A stretch of DNA of 10,650 nt, taken from the NCBI GenBank assembly GCA_028707415.1, contig JAQWBC010000021.1, positions 1-10,650 of the forward strand, in the 5' to 3' direction. The DNA is from Candidatus Izemoplasmatales bacterium. Lineage in GTDB: Bacteria > Bacillota_I > Bacilli_A > Izemoplasmatales > Hujiaoplasmataceae. Shown here in pieces: positions 6,007 through 10,650 of the stretch (positions within the stretch are counted from its first letter, which is position 1; every line of letters begins with the position of its first letter). The position numbers and the translations under genes are program-made. The notes under the pieces were generated by a model. It was given only the letters and a program-made list of their open reading frames with translations, searched no databases and was not told the DNA's origin.

Positions 6007-8499
6007 ATGGACGGCATTGTGAAAATGAAAGAACCAAAGAATCTCTCGCCAAGAATTAAATGGTTGCGCAACTTTTATTTTGAAGGGGTGAAACGGACTT
6101 GGAATAACGAATACAATTGTTATTCCGATGGGAAACCCTGGGATTTTTTATTCGATGAATTGACATATTACATTGTTCCCGAGACGATTCCCTTTTATCA
6201 AACTTATACAAGTTCAAGTTTACAATCGGCAGAACATATTAATATGCCCGATGAGTTCTGGCAATTGTCCTTAAAAGAGCGACGAGCGACGTTCATAAAA
6301 GAAGCGATTGTAAATCACGTTCCAGTGGAGATTATTCCCAACGATTTATTATGTGGTGCTCGATTTAATATGTTAACATCACATTGTTTGACTAAAGCAG
6401 AAGCTAAAGATCGTGATCATTTGGTTTATGGAAAAAACGGTTCTCGAAAACAGGAAGTCGATTATTATTACTATGGGTTTGGAAATGATGGAGCCACAAG
6501 CGGTCATCTAATTCCTGATTATCAGAAAATCATTGATCATGGATTCGTAAAAGTTTTTTCCGATTTGGAGAACCGCTATCAATCAATGACACCCAACGAA
6601 CAAAACTCTTCTTCAGGCGAACAAATCAAAGCGATGATGATTGCGGCTACGATGCCAAGAGATCTCGCCAAGAAATATGCGGTAAAATGCGAAGAAGAAG
6701 CTTTAAAAATGATTGACCCGCTGCGGAAAGCGGAATTATTACAGATGAAGGCTAACATGGAAATTGTGCCATGGAAAAAAGCGGAAAACTTCTATCAAGC
6801 AATTCAATCATTATGGATTACGCATATGCTGGTAATGGCGGATGAAAATTACCCTGGGCCGGGAGTGTCATTTGGCAGACTCGATCAATATCTTTATCCC
6901 TATTATATAAAATCAAAAGCAGAAGGCATGACCGATGAATTAGTTAAAGATATTCTCGGCTGTTTTTGGTTTCACTGCAACACAGCATATGATGCTCAGA
7001 TCCGTGTTGGTAATAATGGCATCACCGCTGGTTTTGGCCAATTGTTCAATCTCTCCGGATGCAATGCCCAAGGCGAAGATTTAACCAATGAACTCACATA
7101 TATTTTGTTGGACGTCATTGATGATTTGTCACCGATATTGGAGCCAAAACCCAATGTTCGTATTCATAAAAACACCCCCGACAAACTGATGGATCGAGTT
7201 GTAGAGATGATTGCATCCTCTCAGGGAGCACCATTTTTACTTAATTTTGATGAAAGATCAATCGCGGGAATGATTCGTGAAGCCAAAGAAGCAAAATGCG
7301 ACGACCTTATAAATTTTGCGAATGTTGCGGATTATGCTTCCGTCGGATGTTTAGAAAACACGATGGTCGGCAACGATCGTTCTGGAACCGTCGATGATAA
7401 TTTATACTTATATAAAGCGGTTGAATTAGCATTAAATAACGGGAAAGACTTGCTTCCAAAGAAAAACGATTTGACTGGTCAAAAATTGCCAATCAAACAA
7501 CATGGCCCTAAAACCGGTGAGCTTGAAGAACTAAACACCTTTGATAAATTTTATAATGCTGTTAAAATTCAAACTGGTTTTATTATTAAAAAGAGTGTTG
7601 AAATCTATGAATTGTCGGAGCGGATCCGAGCTAAATATGGTAATACTATTTATCTGTCGACTCTTGTCAATGGTTGCATGGAAAAAGCACTTGATGTAAC
7701 CGAAGGTGGGGCTGAATTGTCGTTTGTGACAATCGAAGGAGTGACGTATGCCACAACCGTCGATTCGATTTTGGCGATCAAGTATTTAGTCTATGATAGA
7801 AAAGAATATTCGCTTAACGAAGTCAAAAATGCATTAGTTAATAATTGGGAAGGCTATGAAATTATGCAGGCCATTGCCAAGAATCGTGCTCCTAAATATG
7901 GTCGCGACGATTTTGAAGCCGATGCGATTGCGAAAGATTACATGGAGTTCTTCGCCAACGAAACGTGGAAATATAAGACAAAATCTACTCATCGCCAATT
8001 TCGCCCGGGAATGCTTTCTTGGAACTATTGGGCTAGTGCTGGTTTTGTTTTACCTGCTTCTCCCGACGGAAGAAAACAAGGACAATTCTTTTCTAATGCG
8101 ATATGTCCTTCCAACGGAGCCGATATCTTCGGTCCAACCGCCAACTCAAATTCGGTGGGCGTTGCTTTAGGAGGAAAGTCTGAAAATGGCGATTTTCTTG
8201 AATATCGCAACTGTTTACCGAATGGCGCTAGTCACACGATTACTTTCAATTCGTCTTTGTTACGCAATCCCGATCATCTGAATAAGTTTAAAGCTTTTTT
8301 AAAAGGGTATATTCATAACGGTGGAACAGCATTACAAATTAACATCCTTGATTCGAACATGCTACGAGATGCTCAAGCTCATCCCGATGAATACAAACAC
8401 CTGTTAGTGCGGGTTACAGGGTACAATGCTTATTTCGTAACGGTCGGTCGCGAACTCCAAAACGAGATTATCGCTCGCGAATCGCACCAACAATATTAG
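6007..8499 (+). CDS. Glycyl radical enzyme with GCxE active site, not a pyruvate formate-lyase; substrate unknown
   Basis: This oxygen-sensitive enzyme stores a radical on a backbone glycine and uses it to form a cysteine thiyl radical. The 830-residue product has the radical motif RVTGYNAYF with Gly805, 25 residues from the end, and the active-site loop SVGCLENT with Cys448 and Glu450. Pyruvate formate-lyase needs two adjacent Cys here; only one is present, followed by Leu-Glu. That places it among the dehydratase and arylacetate-decarboxylase types. Other landmarks are SGHLIPDY (165-172), GVSFGRLDQYLYPYY (286-300), LEPKPNVRIH (378-387) and Glu577 in VTIEGVT. The Cys-to-Gly distance of 357 is longer than I recall for dehydratases (about 330) and nearer 4-hydroxyphenylacetate decarboxylase (about 370). 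No small HpdC-like subunit gene is present. A strong GGAGGA ribosome site precedes the start. Its own activase follows after 9 nt. The class is firm; the reaction is open. Confidence 0.93.
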   Translation: MDGIVKMKEPKNLSPRIKWLRNFYFEGVKRTWNNEYNCYSDGKPWDFLFDELTYYIVPETIPFYQTYTSSSLQSAEHINMPDEFWQLSLKERRATFIKEAIVNHVPVEIIPNDLLCGARFNMLTSHCLTKAEAKDRDHLVYGKNGSRKQEVDYYYYGFGNDGATSGHLIPDYQKIIDHGFVKVFSDLENRYQSMTPNEQNSSSGEQIKAMMIAATMPRDLAKKYAVKCEEEALKMIDPLRKAELLQMKANMEIVPWKKAENFYQAIQSLWITHMLVMADENYPGPGVSFGRLDQYLYPYYIKSKAEGMTDELVKDILGCFWFHCNTAYDAQIRVGNNGITAGFGQLFNLSGCNAQGEDLTNELTYILLDVIDDLSPILEPKPNVRIHKNTPDKLMDRVVEMIASSQGAPFLLNFDERSIAGMIREAKEAKCDDLINFANVADYASVGCLENTMVGNDRSGTVDDNLYLYKAVELALNNGKDLLPKKNDLTGQKLPIKQHGPKTGELEELNTFDKFYNAVKIQTGFIIKKSVEIYELSERIRAKYGNTIYLSTLVNGCMEKALDVTEGGAELSFVTIEGVTYATTVDSILAIKYLVYDRKEYSLNEVKNALVNNWEGYEIMQAIAKNRAPKYGRDDFEADAIAKDYMEFFANETWKYKTKSTHRQFRPGMLSWNYWASAGFVLPASPDGRKQGQFFSNAICPSNGADIFGPTANSNSVGVALGGKSENGDFLEYRNCLPNGASHTITFNSSLLRNPDHLNKFKAFLKGYIHNGGTALQINILDSNMLRDAQAHPDEYKHLLVRVTGYNAYFVTVGRELQNEIIARESHQQY

Positions 8500-8508
8500 G
8501 CTAATAGT

Positions 8509-9453
8509 ATGAATATCCTCAATATTCAAAGGATGTCGACTGAGGACGGCCCTGGATTAAGAACTACAGTTTTTTTCAAGGGCTGTCCCTTAAAATGCAC
8601 TTGGTGTCACAATCCGGAATCAATTCTCCCCTCAATTCAGAAAGAATGGTTTCAAGTCCGCTGTATTGGATGTCACATTTGTATTGTGAACTGTCCCGCT
8701 CAAGCCTTAAGCGTAACAGAAAACGGAATCGATTCAGATATGACGAAATGCAAATTGTGTCTCAAATGTGTCGATGGGTGCCCCGCAGGGGCTATGCAAC
8801 AAATTGGCAAAATTATATCCGTAGAGATGCTGTTTAATGAAATCATCAAAGATAAAGCATATTTCAACGGCTCAGGAGGAGTAACTCTTTCCGGAGGCGA
8901 AGTCATGGCTCAAACTACGGAAGCAGTTAAGTTGTGTCAAAAATTGAAGGCTCATGGCATTTCTATTGCGCTTGATACATCGGGATATACCCAATATGCC
9001 AACTTTGAAACGCTGTTGCCATATGTTGACTTGCTTCTATATGACCTAAAAGTTGATGATGCTTTAGATCATCAACGCTTATGTGGTGTTGATAATGCAA
9101 TAATCAAAAGTAACTTAATTCGATTAAGTCAAGAGTCTGTCAAAATATGGATTCGGACACCGATTATTCCCAACGCAACGGATGATGTTAAAAACATCAA
9201 GGCAATTGCGACTTTTCTTTCTGAGTATTCCATTCGCTTCGAACGTTGGGAATTATGTGCTTTCAATAATTTATGTATTGATAAATACGCTCGGCTTGGT
9301 CAATCTTGGGAATTCGAAAAAACCCCATTGGTAACCAAAGATACTATGGCTTTACTTTTAAGTACCGCGCAAGCGATTGTATCAAAGCCGGAAGTGGTCT
9401 CATTTACTGGGTTAACCCAGTTAGAGGAGGAAGTAAAATGTACAAAACAATGA
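8509..9453 (+). CDS. Glycyl radical enzyme activating enzyme (radical SAM)
   Basis: It cleaves S-adenosylmethionine reductively and abstracts hydrogen from the glycine of its partner, here surely the enzyme encoded just upstream. The 314-residue product opens with the family sequence NIQRMSTEDGPGLRTTVFFKG, then the radical-SAM cluster motif CPLKCTWC (Cys26, Cys30, Cys33). Two inserted ferredoxin-type 4Fe-4S motifs follow: Cys52/55/58/62 and Cys81/84/87/91. TLSGGE (126-131) is the SAM-contact motif. The two extra clusters are typical of activases serving dehydratase and decarboxylase glycyl radical enzymes and are absent from the activase of classical pyruvate formate-lyase, which agrees with the GCLE active site of its partner. 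An in-frame TAG 12 nt upstream fixes the start at 8509. The ribosome site is weak, so coupling to the upstream gene is likely. The 3' end overlaps the next gene by 16 nt. Confidence 0.95.
   Translation: MNILNIQRMSTEDGPGLRTTVFFKGCPLKCTWCHNPESILPSIQKEWFQVRCIGCHICIVNCPAQALSVTENGIDSDMTKCKLCLKCVDGCPAGAMQQIGKIISVEMLFNEIIKDKAYFNGSGGVTLSGGEVMAQTTEAVKLCQKLKAHGISIALDTSGYTQYANFETLLPYVDLLLYDLKVDDALDHQRLCGVDNAIIKSNLIRLSQESVKIWIRTPIIPNATDDVKNIKAIATFLSEYSIRFERWELCAFNNLCIDKYARLGQSWEFEKTPLVTKDTMALLLSTAQAIVSKPEVVSFTGLTQLEEEVKCTKQ
9425..9430 (+). promoter_or_regulatory. Strong ribosome site inside the end of the activase gene
   Basis: AGGAGG lies 7 nt before the ATG at 9438 and is contained within codons for the Glu-rich activase tail. 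It decides the start of the PNPOx-like gene. A later ATG at 9450, which overlaps the activase stop as ATGA, would sit 19 nt away and is too far. The open frame extends upstream to an ATG at 9306, but that part is activase in another frame. Confidence 0.75.
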
Positions 9454-10289
9454 ACGAGGAAATGATGAAGGCTTTTAGCAGTTCGATTAAAATTGGCCTC
9501 GTCGCAACAATTGACGATCACGGTGAACCTCATCTTTCGGTATTATCGACTTTACAGGGTAAAGACGATAAAACGATGATGTTTGGCAAATTTGTCGAAG
9601 GGTTAAGCAAACAATACATCGTTGATCGTCCAAAAACCGGGTTTTTGATTATGAACCCGGAAAAAGCCTTCTGGTTTGGCAAAATGAATTATACACATTT
9701 TGTCAAAGAAGGTGAGGATTACGTTATGTACAATAACCAGCCTTTGTACCGATATAACTCATATTTCGGTATCAACACGGTTTACTATCTGGATTTAGTG
9801 GAAATATCGGACAAATATGTTTTACCGATGGGTAAAGTAATCGGTAATGCGATTAATGTTCTTATTAACAAGAATCGCTTTAAACAAGAAACACCAGAAC
9901 CGGTTTTAAAACCTTGGGCAGCAAAGTTTACTGCCAAGCTCGATACCTTGAAATTCTTAGCCTTTCTTGGCGCGGATGGATATCCCCAAATCATTCCGAT
10001 CATCCAAGCACAATCGGTTGGGACTAATCGGATTGTCATCAAAAACGCACCTTATACAGAATGGTTATCGGCGGTCAAACAAGGACTAAAAGTAGCAGTT
10101 TTGGCTTTTAGTATGTCGATGGAAGATGTCTTGATCAAGGGGACATTTAACGGGTTTGATTCCAAAGGATATGGATATATCGAAATCGAACGAGTATATA
10201 ATTCGATGCCCCCAATTCATAAATATATTTATCCAACAGAAAAAAACTCAGAAGTAATTTTTGATAGAAAGGACTCAATTCATCAATGA
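9438..10289 (+). CDS. Tandem PNPOx-like split-barrel (probable flavin-binding) protein
   Basis: Pyridoxamine-5'-phosphate-oxidase-like split barrels usually bind FMN and act as oxidoreductases or flavin reductases, though some bind heme or F420. The 283-residue product shows two such units. Residues 10-125 start with IGLVATIDDHGEPHLSVL, the usual opening of the fold, and residues 165-260 start with LKFLAFLGADGYPQIIPI, a second and more diverged copy. A charged linker (about 130-160) joins them. There is no signal peptide, so it is cytosolic. It lies in an operon with a glycyl radical enzyme and activase, overlapping the activase by 16 nt and the GntR gene by 4 nt. Such tight packing points to a shared pathway: possibly reduction of a substrate or product, flavin-dependent electron supply, or oxygen protection. 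None of these is shown by the sequence. The family assignment rests on the fold-like pattern, not on catalytic residues. Confidence 0.75.
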   Translation: MYKTMNEEMMKAFSSSIKIGLVATIDDHGEPHLSVLSTLQGKDDKTMMFGKFVEGLSKQYIVDRPKTGFLIMNPEKAFWFGKMNYTHFVKEGEDYVMYNNQPLYRYNSYFGINTVYYLDLVEISDKYVLPMGKVIGNAINVLINKNRFKQETPEPVLKPWAAKFTAKLDTLKFLAFLGADGYPQIIPIIQAQSVGTNRIVIKNAPYTEWLSAVKQGLKVAVLAFSMSMEDVLIKGTFNGFDSKGYGYIEIERVYNSMPPIHKYIYPTEKNSEVIFDRKDSIHQ

Positions 10290-10650
10290 TAACGCCAGAT
10301 AATCGAACAGAGATGCTGGTTAAAACGATTCAAAACGCCATCATATCCGGCGTTTATAAATCTGGTGATAAATTGCCACCACTTCGTAATCTTGCCAAAG
10401 AACATCACGTAAGTCGAAGCGTGGTAAACAGCGCCATTTCGACGCTTTCGACAAAAGGGTACATCAGTATTGTTCCGCGTCATTATATTGTCATCAATGA
10501 TTTTTTAACGACAGGGTCACTGACAGTTTTAAAAGACATCTTTGAGAGTGATAACGAAGAGTTGAGACGCAAGATGATTTCCGAAACGCTAACCTGTCGA
10601 ATGGTTGTTGAACGGAATTCGATAAAAACCATTGTTGCAAACTTAAACAT
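10286..10650 (+). CDS. GntR-family transcriptional regulator, N-terminal part (cut by window end)
   Basis: Residues 1-75 form a GntR winged helix-turn-helix: the helix MLVKTIQNAIISGVYKSGDKLPPLRNLAKEH shape with the family GDKLPPLRNLA motif (28-38), a recognition helix HVSRSVVNSAISTL (about 41-54), and the wing KGYISIV. After about residue 85 comes a helical, charged segment (ESDNEELRRKMISETLTCR) that looks like the start of an FCD/FadR-type effector domain, but only 121 codons are visible. The ATG at 10286 overlaps the TGA of the preceding gene (ATGA). AAAGGA (10268-10273) is the ribosome site, somewhat far upstream. It is likely the repressor that binds the 5969-5985 palindrome and responds to the operon's substrate or product. 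Confidence 0.88.
   Translation, partial: MITPDNRTEMLVKTIQNAIISGVYKSGDKLPPLRNLAKEHHVSRSVVNSAISTLSTKGYISIVPRHYIVINDFLTTGSLTVLKDIFESDNEELRRKMISETLTCRMVVERNSIKTIVANLN

Noticed and set aside
5390..6071. Minus-strand open frames of 60-98 codons around the MATE end and the GRE promoter
   Set aside because: They overlap each other, the MATE gene and the GRE control region, have no recognisable protein character, and no promoters or ribosome sites support them.
6007..8499. Glycyl radical enzyme as a pyruvate formate-lyase feeding formate to the fhs product
   Set aside because: The adjacent Cys-Cys pair required by pyruvate formate-lyase is missing (GCLE instead), and the activase carries the two extra clusters typical of other classes. 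The fhs gene is also in a separate operon.
9306..9437. N-terminal extension of the PNPOx-like protein from the ATG at 9306
   Set aside because: This stretch is the activase gene read in another frame. A strong AGGAGG at 9425-9430 marks the ATG at 9438.

Overview
This AT-rich window carries eight genes, all on the + strand, plus one degraded small gene. Three genes end in TGA and no reading frame contains an internal TGA, so the standard bacterial code applies and Mycoplasma/Spiroplasma-type code 4 does not. Strong AGGAGG-type ribosome sites, sigma-A promoters and a formate-tetrahydrofolate ligase fit a low-GC Firmicute or an Acholeplasma/Izemoplasma-like Mollicute relative living anaerobically. 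The lineage is inferred from these traits only.

Left block (about 32-4280), mostly housekeeping. A short non-coding stretch holds an intrinsic terminator facing left, an inverted repeat and an extended -10 promoter. It is followed by a probable operon: an iron-sulfur 23S rRNA uracil-5-methyltransferase (rlmD/rlmCD type), formate-tetrahydrofolate ligase (fhs), an unrecognised 140-residue protein, and an HD-domain phosphohydrolase overlapping it. A hairpin-plus-U-tract terminator closes the block.

Middle (4317-5940): a MATE-family multidrug/metabolite exporter, then about 280 bp without an intact gene. That gap contains a degraded zinc-ribbon-like mini-gene and the control region of the next operon.

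Right block (5936-10650), the most interesting part. It is a tightly packed operon with a near-consensus sigma-A promoter (TTGAAA, 17 bp, TATAAT). A 17-bp palindrome of FadR/GntR operator type sits at the predicted transcription start. The genes are: an 830-residue glycyl radical enzyme that is not a pyruvate formate-lyase (one active-site Cys in a GCLE motif, no Cys-Cys pair); its dedicated radical-SAM activase with two extra ferredoxin clusters; a protein with two PNPOx-like (flavin-type) split barrels, overlapping the activase by 16 nt; and a GntR-family regulator that overlaps that gene by 4 nt and runs off the window. The layout suggests that the GntR protein senses the substrate or product and represses the operon through the palindrome. 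The substrate is not known; the geometry and some residues of the enzyme lean towards arylacetate decarboxylases, but the case is not closed.
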